The notes under the pieces were generated by a model. It saw nothing but the letters and a program-made list of their open reading frames with translations, ran no database searches and had not been told where the DNA came from. Below are positions 37,791 through 46,907 of a stretch of 64,000 bases of DNA, in pieces; within the stretch, counting starts at the first letter, position 1, and each line of letters starts with the position of its first letter. The position numbers and the translations under genes were made by a program. Location of the stretch: NCBI GenBank assembly GCA_024114885.1, contig CP099433.1:1-64000 (forward strand), in the 5' to 3' direction. This stretch comes from Septoria linicola. Lineage: Eukaryota; Ascomycota; Dothideomycetes; Mycosphaerellales; Mycosphaerellaceae.

Positions 37791-39164
37791 TCATTTCGAA
37801 AGATTCATGAATACATCCCCAACGAGCCGCTTCAATATGTGCTCCTCAATCCACGGCCACCACACCTCCGTCGTCCAGCTCATCAAAATCTGCAAACCAG
37901 CAATGACCTTGTACGTTCCCAAAACACTCGTCGTCCTCCCAAATTCAATCCCCTGCTCATACAGAAGGCCATTTCCCACATAATCCTCAAAGCACCAAAA
38001 CGTCCAATCACTCCCCTGTACAAAGAGAAGGGGCAGCGGTGGAATGGGTAAGTCCTGCCATTGAGGATGCCCGGCCTGCTGCAGAAGTATACGTAGCCGA
38101 CGAATTTGGGCCTCTGCCCAGGTGGAAACCTGCGCTCGAGCATCTAAGCCGCCTTCACCTGGTAATTTGGTCTCGATGCTGATAGCGATGGGGTTGTACT
38201 TGACAGGTCCGTAGTCGCTTTGGTTGAGTTGAAGGTTCTGCTGTGCAAGATGCCGCTTCACTGAGTATGGAAGTTGGAGGGCCAGACCGAACTCAACTTT
38301 GCGCGATTGAACCTTCTCTCTCTCTCGCAGATCCGGCACGAGCGAGGGTGGGCTAATTGAAGCATTGGTGATGTTGTGCCACCGTAAAGTGTGTTTGTGC
38401 CGTGAGGACTTGCGTGCCATTTCCAGCAGGGGGTAATGCACTTCGCAGTTCCATGCGAACTCAAAGGCACCGTCACTCTTGCAAGCTACAGTCTTCTCTA
38501 CGAGCTCAATGACTTCTTCCAGAGCTGGCACAGCATCTCCTGTAGCATGATCATGGAAAAGAGTTTCTTCCATGTCGTCACTGCCAATTGCTTCTCTCAT
38601 TGCCGGCGTATCGGAAGCGAGGGGCAGAACAGCGATGTCTCGAGCGATACCCTTGAGAGGCTTGACAAGCCTTTGTACAGCTTTTGGAAGTTTGGACGGA
38701 ATGTTCATATCTCCCGCTGCGTAAGTAATCGGGTAGAGGCCGGATTGACGTTCGCCAGACTGCTTCAAAGGACTGCCGGAGCGGTTGCTCCGCTTGCTGC
38801 TGCCGGACTGTCCGCTTCTGCGACTGCTACTCTCCTCATCCTCGCTGCAAGACCATTTCGAGCTGGATGTTGAAGACGGGCGACCGAGGACGGGCGCATT
38901 CGAGAGCAGCGGGAGTGCAGAGGACGATCGAGGCGCACAGGGGGGATCATCGATAACTTCGAGGTCGGCATTCTCACTTTGAACCCCAATGACAGCTGCC
39001 GGAGCAGTAGGCTTGCCGATGCGGAGTCGTTTAAACGTGGTCGCTGTGGCGTTGGCGTCTATCTCCGCGAGCGGACACGTCCGCTTGCGGCCTCGTGCAA
39101 CTGGTATAGATGTGGCTCCGTTGGTACTGTTGACCCAACCGGCTATGTCGACGTATGACGGCAT
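37791..39164 (-). CDS. Fungal PD-(D/E)XK nuclease (PDDEXK_12-type), 457 aa
   Basis: Full-length ATG-started frame, intronless. The first 150 residues are Ser/Arg-rich and disordered with basic nuclear-signal-like patches (GRKRT at 25-29). The nuclease domain spans about 205-445. A conserved helix reads FAWNCEVHYPLLEMA (Glu241). KVEFGLAL follows, where family members usually have an Asp and here Glu291 sits. Then comes YNPIAISIETKLPGEGG with Glu331 and Lys333 as the ExK signature, TWAEAQ, LFVQGSDWTFW, and finally the diagnostic GTYKVIAGLQIL...WWPWIEEHIL tail. These blocks recur in a large family of uncharacterised fungal proteins. Predicted nuclear DNA nuclease, substrate unknown. It is divergent from the kinase gene at 39,426 with 261 bp between start codons. 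The Asp-to-Glu change is conservative, so activity cannot be ruled out. Confidence 0.85.
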   Translation of the reverse strand: MPSYVDIAGWVNSTNGATSIPVARGRKRTCPLAEIDANATATTFKRLRIGKPTAPAAVIGVQSENADLEVIDDPPCAPRSSSALPLLSNAPVLGRPSSTSSSKWSCSEDEESSSRRSGQSGSSKRSNRSGSPLKQSGERQSGLYPITYAAGDMNIPSKLPKAVQRLVKPLKGIARDIAVLPLASDTPAMREAIGSDDMEETLFHDHATGDAVPALEEVIELVEKTVACKSDGAFEFAWNCEVHYPLLEMARKSSRHKHTLRWHNITNASISPPSLVPDLREREKVQSRKVEFGLALQLPYSVKRHLAQQNLQLNQSDYGPVKYNPIAISIETKLPGEGGLDARAQVSTWAEAQIRRLRILLQQAGHPQWQDLPIPPLPLLFVQGSDWTFWCFEDYVGNGLLYEQGIEFGRTTSVLGTYKVIAGLQILMSWTTEVWWPWIEEHILKRLVGDVFMNLSK

Positions 39165-39425
39165 GGACTGGCGGTAGTCAGTAATGAGAGACAGACGTCA
39201 ACTTGGTGAGCATCGAGAATGTTGGTAAACAAAGTCGAAACTCTCAAAAGTGGGTCCGGGGAGCGGTCACCGGTCCGACGGATCCTCCAAGCTCGCTCAA
39301 TCCGTAGAGACCTTCTGTATTGCAAAATAGAATATGCGCTGTGCGTGGCATCCTGTTGTCCGGGTAGCAGAATCTGGTTCTCGAGCGCGAGCTTGGATGC
39401 TGGCTTGGCAGGCAGATGGATAACG
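39165..39425. promoter_or_regulatory. Shared intergenic region of the nuclease-kinase pair
   Basis: A 261-bp gap separates the two divergent ATGs, so both promoters must lie in it or overlap coding sequence. I see no clear TATA box. Both genes could be co-regulated from it, which is inference from layout alone. Confidence 0.45.
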
Positions 39426-40331
39426 ATGACCTCTTCCCAGGGCACCACTTTTTCGTCCGCTGGAGACATTTCACAGTTCGCTACAGGAAGTGTCCACTTG
39501 AAAACATCGTCGGCCAGCCCTACCTCTTCGTCAGTTGGCCTGGATTTCATCAACGTGCCCTGCGCTGTCGGTGGTGAAGTTATAGGCGCGCAGGCAGAAA
39601 GCGGCGTGCAAGTCCTTGCTGGAGGTACTACTGGATTAATCAAGCTGCATCCCAACAAGAGTCTCGTCGAGAAGGTCCCATACCCTGACTCCAAAGATGT
39701 CCATCTGAGCATTCGAGATCTACGGCGTGAGTATGCCGCATACCAGAGGCTGCCACAACACCCCCGGCTCCTACATCTACACTCCGATAGCACGCCTGAA
39801 AAATTGGTGCTCCCGTACCTCCAAAATGGCTGCTTACACGAGTTTCTACGAGGTCCGCCAGTCTCGTCTGTCCGCCGGCTAGCGTTTGCTGCTGACGCGG
39901 CCGAGGGCCTTCATATCCTCCATTGCGCAGGCATAATTCACGGCGACATCAATTCATGGAATTTCCTAGTAGACGATGATTGCCGACTCCGAATTATCGA
40001 CTTTGCCGGCTCAACGATAGATGATCAACCTGGCTCGGCGTTCGAAGGGTTTCGGTACTGCCTTCCACGATCAATCGACGACCCTTCAACAGTACAAACA
40101 GACCTGTTCGCGCTCGGCTCTCTTCTGTATGAGATTGTCACTAGCGAAAAGCCGTATGAACAGTATAAGGACGAAGAAGTAGAGGAACTATTCAAGCAAG
40201 GCCACTTCCCTTCCACTGAGGATATACTACTTGGAAGGGTCATGTTGAGTTGCTGGCAGGGCAAATATGATTCGGCTGAGTCTACATATAAAGAGATCCG
40301 AAAGGTGTGGCTTTCCGCTTCACCTGGATAA
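39426..40331 (+). CDS. Protein kinase, 301 aa, HGD-type
   Basis: I chose the ATG at 39,426 because the in-frame ATG at 39,219 would leave only 54 bp to the divergent nuclease start and adds 69 residues that look non-coding. With this start the catalytic elements are beta-3 Lys83 (LVEKVPYP), alpha-C Glu102 (LRREYAAY), catalytic loop H172-G-D174 through N179 (IIHGDINSWNFLV) and metal-binding Asp192 in DFAG. A C-lobe follows with TDLFALGSLLYEIVT. HGD replaces HRD and DFA replaces DFG; both variants are common in small fungal kinases that resemble the tyrosine-kinase-like group. All catalytic residues are present, so it is probably active. Residues 1-60 are Ser/Thr/Gly-rich. No membrane segment or signal peptide. 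Substrate unknown. The head-to-head nuclease is a candidate functional partner. Confidence 0.85.
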   Translation: MTSSQGTTFSSAGDISQFATGSVHLKTSSASPTSSSVGLDFINVPCAVGGEVIGAQAESGVQVLAGGTTGLIKLHPNKSLVEKVPYPDSKDVHLSIRDLRREYAAYQRLPQHPRLLHLHSDSTPEKLVLPYLQNGCLHEFLRGPPVSSVRRLAFAADAAEGLHILHCAGIIHGDINSWNFLVDDDCRLRIIDFAGSTIDDQPGSAFEGFRYCLPRSIDDPSTVQTDLFALGSLLYEIVTSEKPYEQYKDEEVEELFKQGHFPSTEDILLGRVMLSCWQGKYDSAESTYKEIRKVWLSASPG

Positions 40332-41540
40332 GTAACTGCACGGCTTGTGCTACATGTTTCTAGATACACATTGCCGCGTCCGCCATCTAGCCATGCTTCC
40401 GCCAGCCTTTTTCGCTTATTCCTATACCTCAATTGAGAGGCGACTTAAGCTCTCCTTTGCTGCTTCATGTTTCGACGAGTTCAGCGAGAAAAGCCTTCGT
40501 CGATACACGAGGCACAGTCGTCTCTCTTACGGGTAGATCCCGTAAGCTTGTCCTTCAGGTCGGCGCCCGTGCAGTCCGAACCGCGTGATTCCGCCGTAGG
40601 ACATCATTTAACGCGAATGTACTTCGTCTCTCGATGTTGGCATTTGTAGATATACTCGGTTTGCTCTTTGTCGCACATTGCTACTACTTCATCAGTCGCC
40701 TTGAATCTGTAGGGCTAAGTAAGTATCTTACTGAGGAGACGATCTTTACGAAGCCTAGCGTTGCTTTTTGGAATGTCTGATTGCGTATAAGAAAGTTGTT
40801 ATCTGGAGCAAGGAATACTATAAGGGCATAAAACATCTCGCAGCTCAAGCTTGCAAGCCCCACGCGTTGGAAGCTCGTTTATTCTTAGCCGACGGTAGGC
40901 GTTCGAGCGTGCACATCAGTAGCTCAAGCATGTTTGAGCCTAGCTAAGCAAATATTCGAGTCGTTGTGGCACAAACATCTTAAGGCATCTACCGTGTTGC
41001 TCAGTGTTGCTTGATTTTCGACACAACAGAATGCGAAGGAGTCCTTTTGACGGGAGCCTGGGATGTGACGGAGGGCTGCACCTGAACTCGAGTGACTAGA
41101 CCTCTCACCGGTCTATGCACCCCGAGCTGAACATGGCTCACTGACCCTAGACGCGATAGGCTGGCCAAGGAGCCAATCAAAGCTCGTAGCAGCCAGACCT
41201 ACTTCGCTCGCTGTTGCCAGACTTGGTCTATTGTACAACTTGCCATGAGACAAGATGGCAGATCAGGCAATCTTTAGTAACGCATTTGATCGATGCCAGT
41301 GTCGTTCTCCAATTCGACTCCAAACCGGGACGTTGTCACAACTCAGCATAACAAGGAATAGAAAGAGGGAAAAGGTGGTCCTGCATGCTACTGCAAGGAG
41401 ATACTGAAACAGTGCAGAATGCATGTATGTGCTGTCATGTGGCTGGAAGCACGTCTCTGAGGGCATTAAGTAGACGATGGGAGTTCATCAAACAACCTGG
41501 CTCTTTTCAGGCTTGTGCTGAATCGAGTAATTACTCTGTC
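40332..41540. other. Intergenic, no supported gene
   Basis: Only short overlapping frames. Normal base composition. The region includes the kinase 3' flank and the upstream region of the zinc-finger gene. Confidence 0.5.
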
Positions 41541-41885
41541 ATGGCTTTGAATTGCGAAGAATGCGACCGAACCTTTGGTACAAGGGGAGCCCTCCAACAG
41601 CACCGGCGAGACTCGCCAGCTCACGCTGTCACGTTCGACTGTGACGAGTGTGACCGCGCCTTCGACACAGAGCAAGCCCTCCAACAGCACCGGCGGGACT
41701 CGCCAGCTCACGCTGTCACGTTCGACTGTGACGAGTGTGATCGCGCCTTCGACACAGAGCAAGCCCTCCAACAGCACCGGCGGGACTCGCCAGCTCATGT
41801 CGGCCTTCCTGCACCTAGTGTTAGCCAATCGTTCGATATGCAGCCTGGTCTTCACGATGAGGTGTTATTGCTACTTATAGGGTAG
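41541..41885 (+). CDS. C2H2 zinc-finger protein with three tandem fingers, 114 aa
   Basis: The ATG at 41,541 (MALNCEECDRTF) immediately precedes the first finger; an ATG at 41,385 would add 52 unstructured residues. Three fingers of the fungal form C-x2-C-x12-H-x6-H follow, each ending RRDSPAH. Fingers two and three are nearly identical in DNA because of an 87-bp tandem duplication. This finger type is frequent in fungal genes of unknown function and usually sits at the N-terminus of a longer protein. Here the frame stops soon after the third finger, with a hydrophobic end (EVLLLLIG), so the gene is truncated or continues through an unrecognised intron. A nucleic-acid- or protein-binding role is expected from the fold. 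Confidence 0.6.
   Translation: MALNCEECDRTFGTRGALQQHRRDSPAHAVTFDCDECDRAFDTEQALQQHRRDSPAHAVTFDCDECDRAFDTEQALQQHRRDSPAHVGLPAPSVSQSFDMQPGLHDEVLLLLIG
41619..41792 (+). repeat. 87-bp tandem repeat within the zinc-finger gene
   Basis: Units 41,619-41,705 and 41,706-41,792 are almost identical (one silent T/C difference seen, GAC versus GAT in the CDR segment). The start of a third unit follows. Each unit encodes one 29-residue finger plus linker. Confidence 0.9.
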
Positions 41886-42125
41886 TGCACGTCGGACTTC
41901 TTGCTAGTCGCGACCACACTACCAAAGTCTGACAATAGAGTCTTGCTTGGAGACCTGCCTTTGGCCTTGGTCCTGGCAGTGCGTGTCAACACGGATCTCG
42001 CCGTGGACAAACAACGAGATGATGGCGCAGCAGGTAGGTCAGCCTCGCTCTCTGATACTGGATCAGACTTGGACTCGGAGCTTGGATGTGACTCCTTGGG
42101 TCTCCTTCGTGAATCTGTCCTTCAA

Positions 42126-42629
42126 TTAGCTTCTCGAACAGGGTGTCAAGGTGGCGGGAAGATTGTCCTCCGATTCTTCCGAGGACGAAGAAATAGCCAC
42201 AGGAGATGCTATCGACGAGACGATGGCAGAAAGAGCACTTAAAAGTGAGCGTGAACGGCGACGGCGCAAGCTGGCTACTAACTTGACCGATGCTTTGCAG
42301 TTCTTGTTCTTGCTAGTGACAAGAGCATTTGTAATGAGGTACTCTTTAGTATCCTTGATCGTCTTATCCGCTGATCGCCTAGAGCGAGCGGTGGTGATAA
42401 AGTCTCTACGATTCTCGGCGTGGCGGTCTTTATACTTGCCGTCGTCCACGTTGAAGATTGGTTTGCCGGCAGCACGGTACAAGGCCTTGGACCAGGAGAT
42501 GGTGGCGGCGTCTTTTGTGTAGAGTTGATCATACTTGATGGAACGAGCAATGTAGCCAATAACCTTTTGCACGCACACAAAAGCAAGTTCTACGCCACGG
42601 TCAAATAGGACGTCCAGGACGAGACACAT
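42126..42629 (-). CDS. Hypothetical protein, up to 167 aa, tentative
   Basis: The minus-strand frame is ATG-started and reads as a charged, soluble protein over its first 110 residues (VCVQKVIGYIARSIKYDQ, then SWSKALYRAAGKPIFNVDD). The frame is open for some 20 further codons upstream of the ATG, so an upstream exon is possible. The last 50 residues are Ser/Arg-rich. Over 42,130-42,290 the plus strand instead reads a strongly acidic, gene-like run (SSDSSEDEEIATGDAIDET), so the coding strand is unresolved there. No family recognised. Confidence 0.33.
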   Translation of the reverse strand: MCLVLDVLFDRGVELAFVCVQKVIGYIARSIKYDQLYTKDAATISWSKALYRAAGKPIFNVDDGKYKDRHAENRRDFITTARSRRSADKTIKDTKEYLITNALVTSKNKNCKASVKLVASLRRRRSRSLLSALSAIVSSIASPVAISSSSEESEDNLPATLTPCSRS

Positions 42630-42798
42630 ATCATGGAGGGCGATCAGGAGATGGTAGAGAGTCGGCCGAGTAGTGGTTGCGAATAGCGTGAGCGAAGATG
42701 ATATGCTTTATCTCGGCCTAGCGAGCTACACAGCTATTAAGCGGCTCGGCAGTCGTCTTACTAGCATAGACGGACGCGTGTTCGATAAGCAGAGAACG

Positions 42799-43232
42799 AC
42801 GTCGTCATCATCAGAGGAGGGATTTCGGAGGACGACGAGGACGAGGACGAGAAATGGTCGTCGGAAGAGGAGGACTCTCAAGCCGAGTGGCGGCGATGAG
42901 AAGATCTCTTGTGGTTGGAACTCCTGGACGACCTGCTGGAGCGACGAGCGGCGGATGGAGACGAGGGTGACGATGATAGTGGCTTGCTTGAGCGGCGTCG
43001 AGAGCTAATGCCTCGTGAAGATGGTATGTTCGTGTCGCTGGGTGAAGCGATGGTGACTGTCTCTGGGCAAGCACGTATGACGGCGACTGGAAGAGAGAGA
43101 GGGTGTAGCAAGGAGAGAAGAAGAGGAGAAGCAGCGGAAAGGCAGCTACCATTGTCAGACCGCAAGTGTGGAAGGATAGTTGCTACTTTGCAAAGCGTCA
43201 CACTCCAATGCGTAGGACGGGAGCCGACATGA
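42799..43232 (+). pseudogene. Acidic coding remnant with in-frame TGA
   Basis: The frame reads an acidic protein (ISEDDEDEDEKWSSEEEDSQ), meets TGA at about 42,897-42,899, then continues in the same style (LLWLELLDDLLERRAADGDE, then ERRRELMPREDG) to 43,232. A different plus-strand frame just upstream (42,673-42,815) also reads as protein (LYLGLASYTAIKRLGSRL), so a frameshift as well as a stop may separate parts of one gene. An intron cannot be excluded. Family unknown. The stretch 43,233-43,823 has no supported gene. Confidence 0.35.
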
Positions 43233-43823
43233 GAGGACCAGGAATCCGCATTTGCATTTGCCGCGATGAGCCCACATGGCAGCGAGTTGGGTGTTGTTTC
43301 TTCAGTATGAGGCACGGAAGGTGTGTCCTCTTCCAATTGCATGTGACGTGGCTGATCATATCTGTGCGGCTGGCTTCGTATATGTTTGGTGAGGTGGTCA
43401 ATGTTTTGATGAGTGTTGAGTGTGATGGAGTGAGTGAGATGTGGGACATGGAGCCGGGCCGGGCCGGCGGACTACCCAAGTCAGGTCTAGTTAGTTAGTT
43501 CGAGCAACGGCATGAGACTAATGGACGGATGCATGACAGTAGAAGTGATGCAGGTGTCCGTACAACAACAACACCACATGCCAACACTACCACGCTGTGC
43601 CAGGATGATGATCCCCAGGATGACCTCAACGAGACACGCTGTGCGATCTCACTCGCTGCGTGCTGTTCTGTTCTGTTCTATCCGCACCGTGCCTGCTTGA
43701 CACCGAGTACCCTCCCATCCTCAACCCTCCGTTGCGTTTCCCCTGCCTTGCATGTGTATCGCAGGCGCCATGCAACCAATTCCACAATCGTTGCGGATGT
43801 GAGGCGACAATCCTTTTCGACCT

Positions 43824-46739
43824 CTATCGTTCCCTGGCCAGCCTCAAGCTGCGGACCACGTCCATCTCCTTCATTACGTTCATCTCAACCACATCCAGCA
43901 TCTTGTCCGCCCGAGCCTCCCACTCCTTCGCGTGTTGTCTGTATTCAGCCGCGTCCTTGGCCAGGATCTCCTGGAACGTGCTCTGCTTCAACGCCGTGCG
44001 CAGTCTCGAGATCTTGAGATCGATTGCAGCTAGTTCTCGCTCCTGATACGCCAAGTTCACACCTTGAGGACATGCGTCTTTCATCTTCTGCTGCCACGCC
44101 AGGGCAGTCTTGATCTCCTGTGGGGACATTGGGTCATCGATGTCCGAAAAGGCCGTGGAAAGTCCTGCGATGCTCGAGGTCTCCTGGTGCAATAGCGTAA
44201 ACAGCTGGCTGATCTTACGATATGTGACGACGGCTCCAGAAGACGGCGCAAGCTCTCCTCGTAACGGCAGGTCGAATGCTTTGAGTAGTCGTTCCAGCAC
44301 CCAAGATGGCGAGAAGGCAGAGTCATCGGCATTTTCATCCCCAGCGATGCTATCGTCAGATGAAAGAAAAAGTGCAAAAGCGCGGCGCCAAATTTCGGGA
44401 ATGATAGCAGCCGGACACTCACGGCCATGCATTTGGTAGATGGTCCGCACCGCGACATAAATGCCACAGTCATGCGAGTTGCGTTGCCTTAGCAGATGGT
44501 GCGGTTTGCTAGTCCAGTTCGCAGGGGTATTGCCCGAGTGCTGGCCAATGCGGGCAGCATATTCGAGGACGACATCCGTCGCAGTACGATAAGCTCGTGC
44601 AAACTGTGTTGTCCCTCCGAACGTAGGGTCATAAAGCTCAAGCTGAGAAGCAGTACGGTCGAGCATAGCAACACACCAGTGTACGCGTGCAATGTTGATA
44701 AGCACATAGAACTGGGAATGCGAACGCCCTTTGTCACGCCGAGCTCGGAGCTCATTTGTAGCATTGCCGGATGGCGATAGTTCGAGGTATGGACTCTCCA
44801 TTAGTCTGTGGACAGCCGGGTCTGGGTTGAACGCACTAATCACAGAAGCAAGTGTCGACGCTGACAGCCACTTTCCAGGCTGCAGTGTCGCGAGCTGGCC
44901 CGCTGTGTCTGTAGGGACCAGCGTAGGTGAGGACGCGACGCGAAGGCAATTCGAAACGTCGTCCGGAGTGACAAATATCAAGGCAGAAGGGGCTGTGTCC
45001 TGCAATGTCATCGAAGACACTTGATTGTTGGCGGGCGACGATGGCGCTAATTCGTTCTCACGAAGTGGCACAGGTGCCGAAGCCAGCCTGGAGACCGGGT
45101 CCTGGAGCTCGAGGGAGCCAATGACTTTCGGCGTCGGCTGAACTTGTTCCATGCTGGCGGGTTGTGCAGACTTGAGGTCCGAGAAAGGCTTCGGTATACC
45201 AGTGTTGCCTACGGCGATCCTTGCAAGATCAACGTGCTTTGAATACCGGTGGGCTGAGCAGCTGTGGACTTTGATATGTTGAGACACGTTCGGTGAGTGG
45301 TGGGAAGGAGAATTCAGCCGTTCCGTGTCGAGCGGGGACGGAGTCGCCACTTTGGCTGTTGAGGGAGCAGGCATAGGAGTGTTGTGATGTTCAGCTTCAA
45401 GGACGAAATCTTCCGGAGGATCAGCTACTTCGTTGATCGCCATTGACGCATTGTCTGACCACTCGGGAAGTGGCGAAGAGCCAGGCGAGTAACTGTCCAC
45501 AGCTTGCAGGAACGAAGGCCGCTGTGGCGTATCCAGGTTAGTGTGTCTTCGAGCAACCTCGACTGTCGGGCTGTCCGACTTGTGACTTATTCTGGATTGT
45601 GGCTCAGAGTATCTGCCGCCATAGGCACGGATCGGTGTGCGCGCGACTGCTGTCAACGGCAAGTCAGACTTTGGCTGACGTCGATATGGCTCTTTGCTTT
45701 GGTCTCGGCGCCGAACAAATGAGAACGAGTCATCGACGTCTTGCTGGCGCAATTGTTGGGCGGCGCCATCATGATCTATACCATTCGACATAGCCGAAGC
45801 ATCGAGCAGCGCATCGTCGTCTACCAGCGAAGCAGTCTCATCCAGATAAGCTTCGGACGACAGGAGCTCCGTATCACCATCCGGGGCATCGTCCACACGT
45901 TGCTTCTTCCTCGGAGTGGCCTCTGCGGCTTGATCATCGTGATTAGCATCGCCATCTTCATGGCCGTCGTCGTCGTCGTCGTTGTCGTCGTCGTCGTCGT
46001 CGTCGTCGTTGTCATGCTCGGCGAGACTTGTGCCACGGCGCTTTCGAGTCATGTTGGCCTGTGCGGTGTGCTTGAAACACCCCGCGGCGATGAGCTGTGA
46101 CTCGGCCCTGACCAAGTCGCTAATTTGCAGGTCTGGCGCCCTGTTGGTGACATTTCGGCCTCTCGACGTCGCGCCATCTCTGCGAGCACGAGCTGCGCGA
46201 TGTGCAGCGCGCGCCAGCCGTGGCCATGAGATGGGTTGACCATGGCGGTCACGCAGGCATTTGGTGATTTGTTGCAGTTGGCGCAGAATGTGGCTCTTCA
46301 AGGCGTCCTGGCCCAGATCGCGCACCAGCTGATGCGGGCGGAGCTTCCACGGCTCCATCCTCTGCAGTCCACGCAGTCGGGACACTTCATCTGGGGGTCT
46401 ACCGCCGCTGCCGCCGCCGATGGCGGTGGTGCTGGTGCTGTCAGCGGGAGTGGGGAGCGCCGCTCTTGTCTTCTGTTTTCCGGCAACGTGCTGGAACAAC
46501 GCCGCTTCGATGTCATCGTCGATTGCTTTGAGCACGCCCGCCGTCAGCGCGCCATCCAGTGCTGCCCATCGATTTCCATCATCGCCGCCGCCACCGTCGT
46601 TGTTGTTGTCGTCTTCGCCACCCCAATTGTCGTGGTTGCTGGAGTGCAGGCGGCAGAGGTCCAAGAAGCGTTCAACGCGTCGCGCGGGGACGGAACAGTC
46701 GCGCAGCTCAGCAATGAGCGCGCGTTCTCGCTCGTCCAT
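43824..46739 (-). CDS. Ulp1/C48-type SUMO-protease-like protein, 971 aa
   Basis: One uninterrupted ATG-started frame. The N-terminal 240 residues are mixed, with an Asn/Asp/Gly patch at 38-57. An Asp/Asn tract lies at 242-270. Residues 280-620 are a long Ser/Pro-rich disordered stretch. The peptidase domain spans about 620-800 and opens with GKWLSASTL. It carries the full Ulp1 catalytic set: His687 (VHWCV), Asp704 (ELYDP), Gln752 (LLRQRNSHDCG) and Cys758. Enzymes of this clan cut SUMO precursors or SUMO conjugates. A C-terminal coiled coil covers about 870-970. Housekeeping Ulp1/Ulp2 proteins differ around the catalytic domain, and the subtelomeric site suggests an accessory gene. Related domains also occur in some transposon families (MULE, KDZ), an alternative origin. 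Conserved residues argue for an active protease. Confidence 0.82.
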   Translation of the reverse strand: MDERERALIAELRDCSVPARRVERFLDLCRLHSSNHDNWGGEDDNNNDGGGGDDGNRWAALDGALTAGVLKAIDDDIEAALFQHVAGKQKTRAALPTPADSTSTTAIGGGSGGRPPDEVSRLRGLQRMEPWKLRPHQLVRDLGQDALKSHILRQLQQITKCLRDRHGQPISWPRLARAAHRAARARRDGATSRGRNVTNRAPDLQISDLVRAESQLIAAGCFKHTAQANMTRKRRGTSLAEHDNDDDDDDDDNDDDDDGHEDGDANHDDQAAEATPRKKQRVDDAPDGDTELLSSEAYLDETASLVDDDALLDASAMSNGIDHDGAAQQLRQQDVDDSFSFVRRRDQSKEPYRRQPKSDLPLTAVARTPIRAYGGRYSEPQSRISHKSDSPTVEVARRHTNLDTPQRPSFLQAVDSYSPGSSPLPEWSDNASMAINEVADPPEDFVLEAEHHNTPMPAPSTAKVATPSPLDTERLNSPSHHSPNVSQHIKVHSCSAHRYSKHVDLARIAVGNTGIPKPFSDLKSAQPASMEQVQPTPKVIGSLELQDPVSRLASAPVPLRENELAPSSPANNQVSSMTLQDTAPSALIFVTPDDVSNCLRVASSPTLVPTDTAGQLATLQPGKWLSASTLASVISAFNPDPAVHRLMESPYLELSPSGNATNELRARRDKGRSHSQFYVLINIARVHWCVAMLDRTASQLELYDPTFGGTTQFARAYRTATDVVLEYAARIGQHSGNTPANWTSKPHHLLRQRNSHDCGIYVAVRTIYQMHGRECPAAIIPEIWRRAFALFLSSDDSIAGDENADDSAFSPSWVLERLLKAFDLPLRGELAPSSGAVVTYRKISQLFTLLHQETSSIAGLSTAFSDIDDPMSPQEIKTALAWQQKMKDACPQGVNLAYQERELAAIDLKISRLRTALKQSTFQEILAKDAAEYRQHAKEWEARADKMLDVVEMNVMKEMDVVRSLRLARER
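45961..46016. repeat. GTC/GTT trinucleotide array coding Asp/Asn
   Basis: About 17 near-perfect GTC triplets with two GTT interruptions. Read on the minus strand they encode the Asp tract with Asn interruptions at residues 242-258 of the Ulp1-like protein. Such arrays change length easily, so the tract probably varies between strains. Confidence 0.9.
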
Positions 46740-46907
46740 GGTTGTGGTGGCTCAATTTACCATGTCGGAACTTTGTTGTCTCGTTGCTGCTGGTGAGTGA
46801 AAGTAGAAGGAGAGAGATGAGTCACGTCGTGCATTGACAGGCAGTTATAATCGTTGTTGCCATATGTCACTCAGAGAAGGTGCGCAGCTTGGAAGCCGCG
46901 AGGGCAA

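Noticed and set aside
39219..39425. Longer kinase start at an upstream ATG
   Set aside because: It would leave only 54 bp to the divergent nuclease start, and the extra residues are not protein-like.
45741..46100. Plus-strand Val-rich and minus-strand Thr-rich frames across the triplet array
   Set aside because: They are shadows of the Asp/Asn tract in the Ulp1-like gene.
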